From Sternotherus odoratus (Eukaryota > Chordata > Testudines > Kinosternidae), in the NCBI GenBank assembly GCA_032164245.1, contig JAVMKO010000021.1, positions 13,212,285 to 13,276,284 of the forward strand: DNA of 64,000 nt, read 5' to 3'. The position numbers were made by a program, and so were the translations under genes. Shown piece after piece: positions 23,401-34,844 of this stretch; the first letter of the stretch is position 1; each line of letters starts with the position of its first letter. The notes under the pieces were generated by a model, which saw only the letters and a list, made by a program, of their open reading frames with translations, did no database searches and was not told the DNA's origin.

Positions 23401-23890
23401 GGATAACCTACATTTTAAAAATGCTGTAAAAAGAACAAGAAGCGATACCAGGATGAAAATTTATGAGGCATGGAGTCTGGATTTGAATTTAGCATTTTCT
23501 GTGTGGTGGTGAATTACTGCTTTTTTGCACAGTTGAAATCTGGTGTTTAATAGGACAGTGCTGCAGGAGGGCTGAGACTTCAGCATTCAAGTCCAGAACC
23601 CACTCTGACCTGGTGCATATTAAAAATTCCCAGGGAGTATTGTTCATTTAACACGACAAGGGTTCATACCAGCCGTTCTTGGTTCAGCAAGTTGTGTGAG
23701 TAGAGCAACAAATTTGCAAATTTCTAAGTGTGATCACTTGTTGCTTCACACACAGAATGACAGCTATGGAAATGGAAGGCTCACCAAGAGAGAGGACAGG
23801 CAAATAAGCAAAGAAGAATGTTCTACCAATCACTTGAATGCTATTCAAATAGAATTGTATTTAGATGCATTATCTAGCTAGCCGTATAGG
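20485..23890. other. Unassigned non-coding sequence
   Basis: No gene is recognised. Frames of up to 116 codons at 21270-21650 overlap on three frames and both strands. The part 22400-22560 is AT-rich with ATTAATAATTAGAG-type words and might be a conserved element. 22950-23470 is AT-rich with no repeat I can place. Confidence 0.35.
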
Positions 23891-23904
23891 TTTATTTAAT
23901 TAGT

Positions 23905-24020
23905 TAGATTGCAACTCTTTGGACAGGGACTGTCTTTTTGCTCTGTTTTTTGTACAGTGCCTAGTACAACGGGATCCCAGTCCGTGACTGGGGCTGCTGG
24001 TTGCTACTGCAGTAGAAATA
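23905..24020 (+). repeat. SINE/CR1 3' tail fragment
   Basis: The words TTTGGACAGGGACTGTCTTT, TGTACAGTGCCTAGTACAAC and GGGATCCCAGTCCGTGACTG follow the tail order of the Cry-type SINEs and of related CR1 elements. No head is visible upstream, so the copy is 5' truncated. Confidence 0.65.
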
Positions 24021-24024
24021 AGAG

Positions 24025-24650
24025 TTTATGTGGTAGCACCCATCATCACTGTTGCATCTAGGGGTCTGATTGTGTAAAGTTCACTTCATAATACTGGTCA
24101 CTCAGGCAAGTAATACATTCAGCAGCGAGTATCACCATTCTTGCCTGGCTTATCCTGGCCCCATGATCCTCATTCCTCATAATATCTAAGGACAAAGGAT
24201 AGCTGTAAGAACATACTCATTTGTGTCTTACATGCATGGTAGTATGGTTAGCTCTAGGAAACTAGGCAACTGGGTCCAATTCTCATTGCCCTGCATTTTG
24301 TATAATCATCTATGCTGGGGAGAAAGTAGATCTCAGCTGCCATTTCATTTAATTTTGGTAGCATTTTACATCCACTCTGATTTGATGTAAATTATGACGC
24401 CCGGTGCAGGACGATGGGAAGTCAGTCCCTGGATCTCCCTTTTGATACTAGTCAGGTACCTTTGGGTTCTGAGATCTTGAGACTGGTGCATGAAGCATAC
24501 TGAAGTAGAAACATCTAGGATGGGTGGGACACGCTTTCCAAGAGAGCTTAGCGGAAACGGTGCCAGATCTTAAAAATAGGTCTGAAAAGGGAAATGGCCA
24601 CCTTCAGGGTGTGGTAGGAGAATGTGTAGCTGCTCTTCACTAGATCACCA
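24025..24650. other. Unassigned non-coding sequence
   Basis: No gene, RNA gene or recognisable repeat was found. Confidence 0.4.
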
Positions 24651-24654
24651 ATTC

Positions 24655-25022
24655 CAAATCATAGAAGATCAGGGTTGTAAGGGACCTCAGGAGGTTCTAG
24701 TCCAACCTCCTGCTCAAAGCAGGACCAATCCCAACTAAATCATCCCCGCCAGGGCTTTGTCAAGCTGGATCTTAAAAAACCTCTAAGGAAGGAGATTCCA
24801 CCACCTCCCTAGGGAACCCATTCCATTCTTCCATTCAGTTCCAATGCTTCACCACCCTCCTAGTGATTTTTTTCCACTAATATCTAACCTAAACCTTCCC
24901 CACTGCAACTTGAGACCATTACTCCTTGTTCTGTCATCTGGTACCACTGAGAACAGTCTAGATCCATCCTCTTTGGAACCCCCTTTCAGGTAGTTGAGAG
25001 CAGCTATCAAATCCCCCCTCAA
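24655..25022 (-). mobile_element. CR1 LINE 3' end
   Basis: The plus strand begins AATCATAGAAGATCAGGGTT, then AAGGGACCTCAGGAGGTTCT and CCAACCTCCTGCTCAAAGCA. This is the reverse complement of a classical amniote CR1 3' UTR and the end of ORF2, including TTCCACCACCTCCCTAGGGA near 24795-24814 and CCCCTCAAATCA at the inner end. The element is 5' truncated at about 25022. No long frame is kept. Confidence 0.85.
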
Positions 25023-25274
25023 ATCAGCTGCAAGTTAGCAATGGGTTAAACTTGCCATTCTCAAACTTGCCTGGTATCTATGTATTTGAGCCAACATTAA
25101 TGTGGCTAGCTCAGGTGCTGGAGTGGCTAAGGCACAGCAGCACACAATTCAGTGCAGGCTCGACAAACCTGCCCCAAACCTTGGTCATTACCTTTGCAGC
25201 TAGCCCTCTGAAGTCCATGCTGCTGTGGGTTAACTGCTACCAATACCTGAGCGAGTTAGATCAAAGTTAGGTCA

Positions 25275-25332
25275 GGTATGTCTACCTCAGCTGCAATCAC
25301 ACCCTACGACTGCAGTGTAGACATGCCCATAG
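25275..25332. repeat. Short hairpin MITE remnant
   Basis: AGGTATGTCTAC at the left and GTGTAGACATGCCC at the right are imperfect inverted repeats about 58 bp apart, with AGCTGCAATC and GACTGCAG inside them. The terminus matches that of the hAT-like MITE at 58524-58739. It may be the end of a larger element reaching back toward 25026, where the CR1 stops. Confidence 0.45.
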
Positions 25333-25339
25333 CTGAACT

Positions 25340-26780
25340 TGGTAGCCTTGTTCATGAGCTTAGATAAAATATTCCTCCAATAATTTCAAATCAAGCAAAA
25401 TGATTAAATATCCATCTTTTAGTTCACTTCTAGACCCAGAAATGTGGGGCAAATATCGAATCAGACATTAAGTTCAGAGGGTTCACCCAGCTCTATCTAC
25501 AGACATGTATGCTGGTGACGTAAGGCGCTACAGGTTACAAGAAAAAGCACAACTTAGGTCAACATTTATCTTAACTGTCATCCTTGTTTGTAACAGTAAA
25601 TCTGTTTCTGATAAATAACAGGAGAAATTTTTACCTTGGAGTGAAAAACTCATGCTTCGGTTAAACCTCAATTATATTTCCAAACAATATTTATCAGATT
25701 TTCTAATGTGTGCTTAGTGCAGTTCAATTTCCTGCTATCAGTCAAAAGTGGCGGAACTCGGAGAGCTGAGCTGAAAGTGTTATTTTTCATAGATGAAATG
25801 GAATGTTCAAAATGGTAACAAGGTAGAGCTACTATCCAAAGGGCATCATTAAAAATGAACTACTACCTGTATGCATCTTGGGTTTTTTTAAAAGAATGAA
25901 ATGCCAATGTTTCTAAATGCACTGCATTGTTCTTTTCAGAATAAGGGAAGTTACTATGTATTTAGAAAAGCTATTTTCTAGGATGCTAGAATTTTAACTT
26001 CACTTTTGGAATTCTGAGTTATAAAATAAACACCTCTGTAATCTCACAAGTCTGCATCTATTTCAATAATATCTATTTCTGTATCTACCTATCACATTAT
26101 TTTATGCAAAAAGCCTTCATTATGTATTCATATACTTGGCATGTATATGAAATCAGGAAATACAGCTTTAAGCTTGAATTTGCAAGCTTAATTCTGCTCC
26201 TGCTAGTAGGTGTATTATAAAATTGTCTTGAATAAGAAACTCACATAACATTCCAAGATGCATGCATTTAATAAATTGTGATGTGTAATAATGATTCTAT
26301 GAATGGGAATTAAGCACATCAAATTAAACATGTGCTTTGCTGAATTAGGACCTTTGTGCTACTTATGCAACAAAAATAATTCTTCATCACTTAAACTTTA
26401 TTTTTCCTTTTTCTTAAAAAAAGCAAAGTGAGACTTTGGCAGGTTGTTTTGTATTTTGTTTTTAATATTTTGCCCCTGGCCTCTCTTAGTAACCCCAGAC
26501 AGGTGCCCTATTTACATTCCCTATTGATCTAGTCATATGTGAGGTATGGAATTTAGAAGTCCATCTATGCTATATTTTGTATGTATGTTTGTTATACACA
26601 GTATTTTCATTCTTCCCTTGTCCAGGAATTGCTGAACAGATTCTCCACTAACTTTCCAAAGCAAAACCATGTGGAGAGCTCAATCATGGAAAGTTTAAGT
26701 CCACTGGGGGATTTTTGAGACAATTATGGCCGAGTGAAAATCAGGGTATGTAATGGGAAGTGTTTTTCAACTTTGGTCCA
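25340..26780. other. Unassigned AT-rich sequence
   Basis: No gene or clear repeat is seen. The stretch is AT-rich with runs such as TTTTTTAAAAG and CTTAAAAAAAGC, and no frame of interest. Confidence 0.4.
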
Positions 26781-26781
26781 G

Positions 26782-26811
26782 TTCTTGCTAGGGGAAAACA
26801 CTATAACAGGA
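26782..26811 (+). repeat. 30-bp exact direct repeat, copy 1
   Basis: Identical over 30 bp to 28878-28907 (starting TTCTTGCTAGGGGAAAAC). The flanks of the two copies are unrelated, so this is not simply the edge of a longer duplication that I can see. Confidence 0.85.
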
Positions 26812-26869
26812 GAAGGAGTTTGTGGTGATAGTGCTGCTCATAATAATTCTCATTCCTGTGTGAGAATTT

Positions 26870-27000
26870 CATCCGAAGTGGTATGGTTTAGTGGTCTGAG
26901 CAGAGTAATGAGAATCAGAAGTTCCTGTTTTCTAATCTTGGGCCCTTTCTCACCAGTCCATCCCTGTTCAGCAGAGCACTTAATCGTATAATTAAGTCCC
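26870..27000 (+). repeat. Decayed tRNA-derived SINE head
   Basis: TATGGTTTAGTGGTCTGAGC at 26882-26901 resembles the SINE head, followed by a decayed B-box area (TCCTGTTTTCTAATCTTGGG near 26922-26941). The rest of the element is not recognisable. Confidence 0.45.
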
Positions 27001-27004
27001 ATGA

Positions 27005-28310
27005 GTAAAATCCTTGTCACTTGTAGTTTTGCCACTGACTTAACTAGAGTCATACCATGTGCTTAAAGGTAACCATGCACATACATGCTTTCTGAATAAG
27101 GATCAACTTAAGCACATGCTTAAATGCTTTGCTGAACTGTGGCCTCGATTCTGGCAATATTTCCCTTTGTGACCATAGGTAAATCCCTCAACATCTCTGC
27201 TTTGGATGCTCCATGTGTACAAACTTGGATGGTATTTGCCTGACTCAAAGTACTGCGAGGTAAATGAGAATATCTGTGAAGGGCTCTCAAAAATGCAAAG
27301 GACGCTAGGACGCTTTTATTATTTAGCTCAGCAATGTGCTTCCGAAAGTTGTGTGCTCTAGAAAAGGGGGTGCTAAGAGAAGTGCTGGACAAAGTAGGGG
27401 TAACTAGAGAACAGATTCCAGGTTTCCCATTTTAAAGACTTATCCCGAGGAAAGCTATAGCAGTATCATTCCCATGTGACAGCAATCACTCCAGCCTTGC
27501 TATTATAGCACAAAATGACATGTTCTCGCTGGAGAAATAGGAAGGGCTGATAACGGAGCCAGCTTGGATTTGCTTTCTTATCTGTATTTTACACACATGC
27601 CTGCTCCATACTGTACCCTCCCCCCTTTCCAGTGCCCCGGTTGTGTTTCCAGTGCTTCCCTTTATTTTGCATATAATGGTGGGGGTTTAAAAACCTGGCA
27701 GTTTTTAAGCCCCCACCAAGTCTGGTGGGAATTGCAGAATTTAATTTCCCATGTTCCAGAGTCAGCAGCAGTAGATACGTGGCTGCGGAGGACTGCTGGT
27801 CTTAGAAACAGCACTTCAGCAACTGTGCAGGCTCCAGTCCTGCTCCTTCAGTCAATAAGCAATGCTCAAACCAGGCTGCAGTAATTGCTCCATTTCTGCA
27901 GGTGCAGGCCAGTTTAAAGATGAGAGTTCTGCATGCAAATCCTACCTGCAGCTACCTGCTGGGGTTGGGTGAGTAATTTGCCCCCGGATCATTTTTCTGG
28001 ATGCACAAAGAAACCTGTCCATGGTCTCTTAGGTTCCTCATCCCCCAGCATTGTCAAGTAATTAAAGCCCTGATTAAGGGGGTTTAAAAACATGCTTAGC
28101 GTCAAGCTAATGCTTCAGTGCTTTGCTAAATCAGTGCTAAAGGGGAGTGATATGCTGCCAGGTTTTAACATGGGAATCCCCAACTTTCTTCCCCATTAAT
28201 TGATTGCACAGCATTTATCAGCGTTTAAGGGAGTCTCTCCAGATTTTCACCACTTTGAAAGCAGATGCTGGCCCCATACATGCACCTCCCTTAACAATGT
28301 ATTTAAGTGC
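27005..28310. other. Unassigned non-coding sequence
   Basis: No gene was recognised. A weak SINE-like phrase lies at 27160-27200 (TTCCCTTTGTGACCATAGGT). The rest is unassigned. Confidence 0.4.
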
Positions 28311-28319
28311 ACTAGAATT

Positions 28320-28440
28320 CAGGAGGTAGATTTTTCAAAAGCATCTGAGGCTGGGATTTTCAAAAGGATCTTTGGGAAATAGACTCCCAACTCCTACTGA
28401 CCATCAGATGGAGTGGTGCTCCTAAATCCCTTAGGCTCCT
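28320..28440 (+). repeat. Interspersed repeat fragment (TTTTCAAAAG type)
   Basis: GATTTTTCAAAAGCATCTGA and GGGATTTTCAAAAGGATCTT are followed by GACTCCCAACTCCTACTGAC and TAAATCCCTTAGGCTCCTTT. The same theme, a CTAACTCCCATTG-type core flanked by TTTTCAAA words, recurs at about 49085-49165 and 56258-56340. It looks like a decayed palindromic repeat. Confidence 0.4.
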
Positions 28441-28589
28441 TTGAAACTCTCCTCCTAAAGGAGTATCTAATTTCATGTCACATCAGAAGGGGTGAGACTA
28501 GAACTACATAAGCTGGAAGCCTGCATCCCACCAACTGGGAGCTGAAAGGGGAGAAAGACTATGATGTGGAATAATGCCAAGTAGTGTTA

Positions 28590-28765
28590 GAAAGTACAGT
28601 TGAGTGATGAAGTACAGGGTAGTGGCTAGCAACTGGGATTCAGGACTCCTGCACTCTGTCTCCGTCCCGGGCTGTGCCGTTCAGTTTCTGTGTGACCTCC
28701 TGGAATCACGTGTATTCCATTACACCGATCCTGTGCCGTCGTTGAAAGTAGGACGGACAATGGTG
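28590..28765 (+). repeat. Tandem-headed or decayed Cry-type SINE
   Basis: GTAGTGGCTAGCAACTGGGATTCAG near 28619-28643 is a tRNA-like head, followed by ACTCCTGCACTCTGTCTCCG in the B-box region and TTTCTGTGTGACCTCCTGG. The tail is missing. It is SINE-derived. Confidence 0.6.
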
Positions 28766-28877
28766 TTTTGAGAGGTTTTGTTAATTAACATTTGTAAAAT
28801 GAACTGAGACCCCCCGCAGATGAAAACTGCAAGAGAAGAGCAAAGGCCCATGATTTTCTAGCCTGTCCTAATGGAAA

Positions 28878-28907
28878 TTCTTGCTAGGGGAAAACACTAT
28901 AACAGGA
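28878..28907 (+). repeat. 30-bp exact direct repeat, copy 2
   Basis: Identical to 26782-26811, 2,096 bp away in the same orientation. Confidence 0.85.
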
Positions 28908-28909
28908 AA

Positions 28910-30435
28910 CGTTCATGTTCTAGTCCAGTCTAATTTCAAGGGATGGGGAAGACACAGGAAAATCAGCGTCTCTTTGTAGTTATTGATCAGCACCTCTTTA
29001 TTTGTAGCAGCTGGGGAAGCTGAGAGGCGGAGAAGCCAGGGAATGTGGAATGGAATGCACCCCGGTATTCACACCCTGCACCCTGTCATCAGAATCCTCC
29101 TTGTACAAAACATGCCTTGGGGGGTGGGGGGAATCATTTGTTATCTAACACACTGGTCATCCGTATTCCGGTGCAATGTTTGGATGAAATGCACATTAAG
29201 AGTTACGGATACACTGTCAGCTGAAATTACCAGACAAGTCTGGGGAGGGGCCAAGCCTGTTTCTCAAAGCGAAAGGACAAGCTGACACCTCCAGCTAAGC
29301 TGTCAAATGGTTGTTCTTTAGCAATGGAGAGGTCCAGGAACAGATTGATCAGAGGCAAAGGACCTTTAATATCTGAACTGTCCAGGAGAGGGCTGGATGG
29401 TGCAAGACACGTGTTTTGGGGGAAAATCTGGGACAGGGAGGATGTTGGGGTCACCCTGAAAGTGGTAATCAAGGCTGCTGGAAGCCAGAGTGTGTTGGCT
29501 GCTGTGTTGCTGACAGGCTGCTGGGGTCAATGTTACTGGTCCAGAGCTGTGACTTTCCATGGACAGGATGTGACCTGCCTGCTGCTTGTGAGCACCCCAG
29601 GAAGGCAGCTACAGGACCAAGGCATTGTGAGGCACCCCAGGGTGCAGGGAAGGGAGTGACACATCCCCTCACTGGTCTGGATTGCACCCTGGAATGGGAC
29701 AGAATGGAAATCCCTGAACTAGTTCCCCATGGCCCAGCCATAAATAAAGCCTCTAAAACTCCCCAGCTCTTCCTCGTAGCTGGAGAGACTTCTCCTCAGT
29801 TATGCACATGCTTAATCGATCAATGAATAATTAATGTTGTTAAAATAATGTGGCATTCATCAAGAATTCGAAATGCAGAGAATAATTTACCACTCACACC
29901 CTGTCCCGTTTCTCTTTGTTGCGAGGTAATTGGAAGGTGGCAATGAAGGGACAGAGGAGATGGACGTATCCTGACGGCAGAGTGCGGGTGCTCAGATCCT
30001 CACTAGCTGCCAAGCTGCAGTGTGGGGACACTGTACGAAGGTGCAAGGCCTGGTCCTGAGGCTACCCGTTGCCCCAGTGACATTTTAGTGCAGCTCCAAG
30101 GCTGAGCTGTAACAACCACAAGAGGTAGCGCAGGATCCGTGCTCAGATCGGCCTCACAACTACATGGCCTTTCCCTCTCCCGCTCCATCTGCCTGCTGTG
30201 CCTGCAACAGGTTGGTCTGGAGCGGCATACCAGCTCCTGTGGCTGCTGGGGGAGCACTCTGACATTGGGTGGGCGTGGGACAGGAGATGGCTCCTCCCTG
30301 AGCTGTCTAAGTGGCATTATGGGCAGATTCAACTGCACTGGTGTAGTGCGAAATGTGGACCTGCCCTGGAGAATACGGCCCATTCTCTTCCGTTACTGGC
30401 ACCACTGACTCAGAACTCACTGACGCATTTTACTC
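28910..30435. other. Unassigned non-coding sequence
   Basis: There are several open frames of 90-136 codons on both strands at 29227-29830 and 30003-30410. They overlap each other in all frames, do not resemble known domains, and lack a convincing splice context. I see nothing here to support a gene. Confidence 0.4.
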
Positions 30436-30439
30436 TCAA

Positions 30440-30900
30440 GCATGGGTTTCAGGAGAGCTACATTCAACATAGGACCAGCCATATTCACTCAGACCAATGG
30501 TCCATCGAGCCCAGTAGGTTGTCTTCTGACAGTGACCAGTGCCAGATGCTTCAGAGGGAAGGAATATCTGTCATCCAGTCCCACCATCTGGCAGTCAGAG
30601 GCTTTCGACATCCGGAGCAGGGTCTTGCATCCCTGATCATCTTGGCTAATAGCCACCAATCAACCTATCCTCCATGAGCTGACCTACTTCTTTTTTTAAC
30701 CCAGTTATGTTTTTGACCTTCACTGCGTCCCCTGGCAGTGAGTTCCACTGGTTGACTGGAAGCAGCATTGTGCGAAGTACTTCTTTTGTTTCTTTTAAAC
30801 CTGCTGCCCATTAATATCACTGGGTTACCCCTGGTTTCCATGTTTTGTGAAGAGATAAATAACCCTTTTTTATTCTCTTTATTCACACCAGCCATGATCT
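30440..30900 (-). mobile_element. CR1 LINE fragment, decayed
   Basis: The plus strand shows the inverted CR1 3' end in order: CATTCACTCAGACCAATGGT, then CCATCGAGCCCAGTAGGTTG, a CAGTGACCAGTGCCAGATGC block, GAGTTCCACTGGTTGACTG near 30739, CTGCCCATTAATATCACTGG near 30802 and GTGAAGAGATAAATAACCC. The same blocks occur in the better kept copy at 34092-34830. Frameshifts break the coding part. Confidence 0.8.
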
Positions 30901-30904
30901 ACTT

Positions 30905-32540
30905 TAAATTCACACATTTGAGGCTTGTTTACACTTGAAATGGTACCACAATTCAGCTCCCTCTTGGTTTTGGGTTCATCCTTTCAGTTCTGCAGAAGAG
31001 GCTTCTTAAAATGCCTTTGGAAGGACCAAGCTCCTTCCTGGAGATTTTTAAGTACCTTGCCATGCTGCAACTTCTTTCCCAGTTTCTAGAAGTGGCCTCA
31101 TTGATGTGTAGTTACTAGTAGCTATTATGCACTACTCAGTAGTTGATCAAAACCGTTTCCTCCTAATTATACACTCTGTTCCCGTATACTTTATAGATCT
31201 GATAAGCTGGTCCCCGAAAGCAGAAGCTAACCCTTGGAATGTATCACATAAGTATTTTGTTGCTATGTACAGCTCAAATGACCGGTCGTAGCCATTTGAA
31301 AGCATCAAACAAAGCTGGGTTTTTTCTTGTTGAGAAGAAAAATGTAAAGCACATCAGATCCTGACTCGTTAAAGATAATATTCACCACAGCAAGGCCTTT
31401 AGCTTTGCTTAGCTTTGAGTAGGTGAGCAGTCCCATTGACAACCATTGGGTGGAAAGCTGCGCTCTACATCCCAAAACAATGCATAGGAAAGTTTAAAAA
31501 GTGCAAATACGTCTTTGCACAGGATAAGATCCAAACAAACAAAACAACCAGGCACCAAGCCCAAACCAGCCCCCTCTTCCTTTACTTGCCAAACTCTAGT
31601 CTCAGGATGTGGTGTTTCTTTGGCAACAGCCTTCGAGATCACAAACACCTGAGGCAGGGAAATTCTCCAAGCTCTCTTTGGAAGGAAGAGGTGGAGGGAT
31701 GTAGTCTGCTGGAAGAAAGAATTTAGCAGGGTTGGTGGGGATTAATGTGGCAGGTGAGCCAGGGAAACTGTCTGGTCTAAGCAATTGCACAGCTCCTGCA
31801 ACCCTGCTAAATTCATTCTGCTTGTGGATACTGACTTTTACCAGTGTCCAGAAAACCACAGCCAGGTTCTGTCCTGACTGAGCTCCTGGGCAATCCCATT
31901 GAATTCAGTAATGGGTAAAGCCAGGCTAAACATGAGCTTCCAGTGCCCAGGTTAAATGGGCATCACTCTTCCCAAGATCACACGTGGTCCACGGAGTCCT
32001 GCAATTCTCAACCCACTCTCTTGAGCCTGGGCTGACTGTATTTCAGCTTGACAGAGACTTGCTTTGCTTTGGGGTAGGGAGGAGTTAAAGGCAAAGTCTT
32101 ATTATATGGCCATATGCTTTGTGCTTTGATTCTTTTTCCTTTAATAAGCGATGAAAACTCTAGCAGGGAAGTGAGCTCTTCTCAATGTTTATGGAAGCAG
32201 CACCGCAGAGGCGCATGCAAATTGGGAAATACATATTCAGGTAATTTTGCAAACATGTATTATTTATTGTACTGTATCAGAGAAAGGAGCTGCCATAGCC
32301 AGCCATGGCAATATGTGTTTGCACAATTTTCCAAATGTGTATAATTTATACAGGAGGCTATTTGGAGACGTGAAATCTAAATTGTATAAATATGTATCAT
32401 GGCAGTTTGTAAAGTGTGTGCGGCAGGAAGAGGGTTACTCAATGTATTTTCTATGGACCTCTTTGAACTGAGAAATGTAACATTTTGGGTGGATAAACTC
32501 CATTTTATGCCTTGGGGCCATTGCATAGTGATGGGCTGCA
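30905..32540. other. Unassigned non-coding sequence
   Basis: No gene was recognised. Frames at 31400-31860 overlap on both strands. No repeat was identified apart from short A/T runs. Confidence 0.4.
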
Positions 32541-32544
32541 CTTG

Positions 32545-32780
32545 CCACTGTGAAGTGATCTAGTAGTTAGAGCAGGGGACTGGCAGCCAGGACTCCTGGA
32601 GTTCTATTTCTGCAACTGCCACTCTGTGCTACTGATAAGTCACGTAACCACTCTGTTCATCCATCTATGAAATGGGTATAATACCTCCCTAGATTAGCTA
32701 ACAGAGCTTTCATTATTTCTAAAAATGACGATGGGATCCTTGATCCTTGCATATTGCCTTGCACTTCCTTATCGCATACC
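32545..32780 (+). repeat. Cry-type tRNA-derived SINE
   Basis: Head TGATCTAGTAGTTAGAGCAG at 32557-32576; then CAGCCAGGACTCCTGGAGTT and TCTATTTCTGCAACTGCC in the B-box area; body GATAAGTCACGTAACCACTC; then ATCTATGAAATGGGTATAAT. The end is decayed after about 32720. Confidence 0.75.
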
Positions 32781-32849
32781 CTGCTGTGATAAACGCTTCC
32801 TCAGTCCAAATCTCATATGCAAGCCCACAGGAGTGTCTGCAGGAAACTG

Positions 32850-33110
32850 AGTGAATTGGTCAGTCTTATTCCAAGAGGTACGGTTATTTGGAGCTTGTGG
32901 AAATGGGAGAGAAGCTGTTCAGAGGCCTATCAGTTTGGCTGTGGCTGAAGATAGTCATGGATATGGTCAAAGGGAACACCAGCTGCAGACAGCGCTGGGG
33001 GTAAATAGTTTCAGGATAATCAAGGGGAAGTTCTCTGGTCAGTCTTATGCAGGAGGTCAGATTAGATGATCACAATGGTCTCTTCTGGCCTTGCAAACTA
33101 TGAATGAGCA
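32850..33110 (+). mobile_element. CR1 3' end fragment
   Basis: The 3' end AGGAGGTCAGATTAGATGAT near 33051-33070, followed by CACAATGGTCTCTTCTGGCC and ATGAATG, is the typical terminus of a reptile CR1 subfamily. A second such terminus lies at 47277-47345. The upstream boundary is uncertain. Confidence 0.75.
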
Positions 33111-33114
33111 GAGA

Positions 33115-34088
33115 ATGATGCCTGGTAGCTCTTTGGCTGTACTTACTTTCCTTTAGGATCTGATCCTGGAAACACTTCCTCTGTCAGAACATTGAGTGCT
33201 TGGGTATGTGCATACAGGTCTCAATAGGTTCTTTGACTTTGTCTTGTGGTTTTTGAGCCTTTAGCTTGCACTTGGGTCACGTTTTCAAGGTTTTCTCCCC
33301 AACCACAAACATTCCCTCCTCCCCTCCCTTAAAAAAGAATTCTGAGATTCTCTCCTAATCCCAAACCTTCAGCAGCTGAGCCTTTAAGAAAAACTCCAAA
33401 TACTGGGAATATTGCAGTAAAAATGATGAGTTGCCAACACCAGTAATTTCTTCATGGAAGCAGGAATTGACCCCAGGAATTCGCTTTATCCTGGAAAGTG
33501 CTAGTGGGGAACTTTGGTAGTGACTATTGAGCTAAGAGGGCAAATATTTTCAGTTCACCTATTTTTCTGTTGAAATCACAACAGGAAGGGTTAACTATTT
33601 AAGGGTTAACAAGCAGCTCAGCTGAAGCAAAGAAAACAAGGCTATTATTAAGGAGCTCAGCTAGCCAGGAAAAAAACACCATTTCTAATCAACAATGCTA
33701 AACCGATAATGGGAGGAAATGTATTGAGCTTAATGGGTTGAAACTCTCAGGCAAAGCTAGTGTTCAGCTGCTGCTATCTCTAGCTAAGCTGTTGTTTGAT
33801 ACATCAACACAGGCTCTCACCTTAATTCAGAGTTTAACGGACGTATAATGCCAGCTTTACCAACCATGCAAAGAGCGGATGTGAGCAATACCTGAGGGGG
33901 TAGGAACGTCAACGTGGTCTGGTTACTTGCACCAGGAAGCCAGCGTGACCCAGTTCCTTCTCAGCACCTGGCCTGGAAAACAGACCGTGATACTCCATGA
34001 CATCATCTTCATTCTGCAGATGTGCTTATCTCCACTCCCTGAGCCATGCGCACGGTCTGTGCATGCCCTTGATATGCTGCCAGCTCAA
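33115..34088. other. Unassigned non-coding sequence
   Basis: No gene or repeat was recognised. Confidence 0.4.
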
Positions 34089-34091
34089 GCC

Positions 34092-34830
34092 TAAGAACAG
34101 CCATAAGAATGGTCATACTGGGTCAGACCAAAGGTCCATCCAGCCCAGTATCCTGTCTGATGACAGTGGCCAATGCCAGGTGCCCCAGAGTGAGTGAACC
34201 TAACAGGGAATGATCAAGTGATTTCCCTCCTGCATCCATCTCCTCCCTCTGACAAACAGAGACTAGGGACCCCATTCCTTACCCATCCTGGCTAATAGCA
34301 ATTAATAGACGTAACCTCCATGAATTTATCAATTTCTCTTTTAAACCCTGTTATAGTCCTAGACGTCACAACCTCCTCAGGCAAGGAGTTCCATAGGTTG
34401 ACCGTGCACTGTGTGAAGAAGAACTTCATTTTATTTGGTTTAAATCTGTTGCCCATTAGTTTCATTTGGTGGCCCCTCGTTCTTATTTTATGGGAACAAG
34501 TAAATAACTTTTCCTTACTCACTTTCTCCACACCATTCATGATTTTATAGACCTCTATCCTATCCCCCCTTCGTCTCCTCTTTTCCAAGTTGAAAAGTCC
34601 TAGCCTCTCTAATCTCTCCTCATATGGGACCTGTTCCAAACCCCTCATCATTTTAGTTGCCCTTCTCTGAACCTTTTCTAATAACAGTAGTTCCTTTTTG
34701 AGATGAGGAGACCACATCTGTACGCAGTATTCAAGAAGTGGGTGCAGCATGGATTTACATAAGGGCAATAAGATATTCTCCGTCTCCAGACGGTCAAGTC
34801 GCAAAGAAGTGAAGACACTAGGGATAAGCA
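34092..34830 (-). mobile_element. CR1 LINE, 5' truncated, with open ORF2 end
   Basis: The 3' UTR lies at the low-coordinate side, where the plus strand reads GGTCATACTGGGTCAGACCA and then GTCCATCCAGCCCAGTATCC. The coding end follows on the minus strand. The right edge is about 34800-34830, where the encoded protein stops resembling CR1. No poly-A is present, as expected for CR1. It is the youngest-looking CR1 of the window, because its reading frame is unbroken over about 160 codons. Confidence 0.9.
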
Positions 34831-34840
34831 CAAGCTGCAC
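34292..34840 (-). CDS. CR1 ORF2 C-terminal remnant (reverse transcriptase end)
   Basis: The 182-residue frame carries the C-terminal part of the CR1 reverse transcriptase. Seen by residue: LEYCVQMWSPH at 36-46, then the basic segment VQRRATKMMRGL around 57-68, RLERLGLFNLEKRRRRGD at 76-93, and NLWNSLPEEVV at 148-158. These belong to the thumb region and the tail of CR1-clade proteins. The catalytic palm, the endonuclease and ORF1 are absent because the insertion is 5' truncated. About the first 15 residues are probably flanking sequence read in frame, and the start codon is not biological. It is not a host gene and is not expected to make an active enzyme. Confidence 0.85.
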   Translation of the reverse strand: MQLVLIPSVFTSLRLDRLETENILLPLCKSMLHPLLEYCVQMWSPHLKKELLLLEKVQRRATKMMRGLEQVPYEERLERLGLFNLEKRRRRGDRIEVYKIMNGVEKVSKEKLFTCSHKIRTRGHQMKLMGNRFKPNKMKFFFTQCTVNLWNSLPEEVVTSRTITGFKREIDKFMEVTSINCY

Positions 34841-34844
34841 TGCA

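Noticed and set aside
29227..29830. Cluster of overlapping open frames of 64-136 codons
   Set aside because: Frames on both strands overlap, as expected in a GC-richer stretch with few stops. No domain was recognised.
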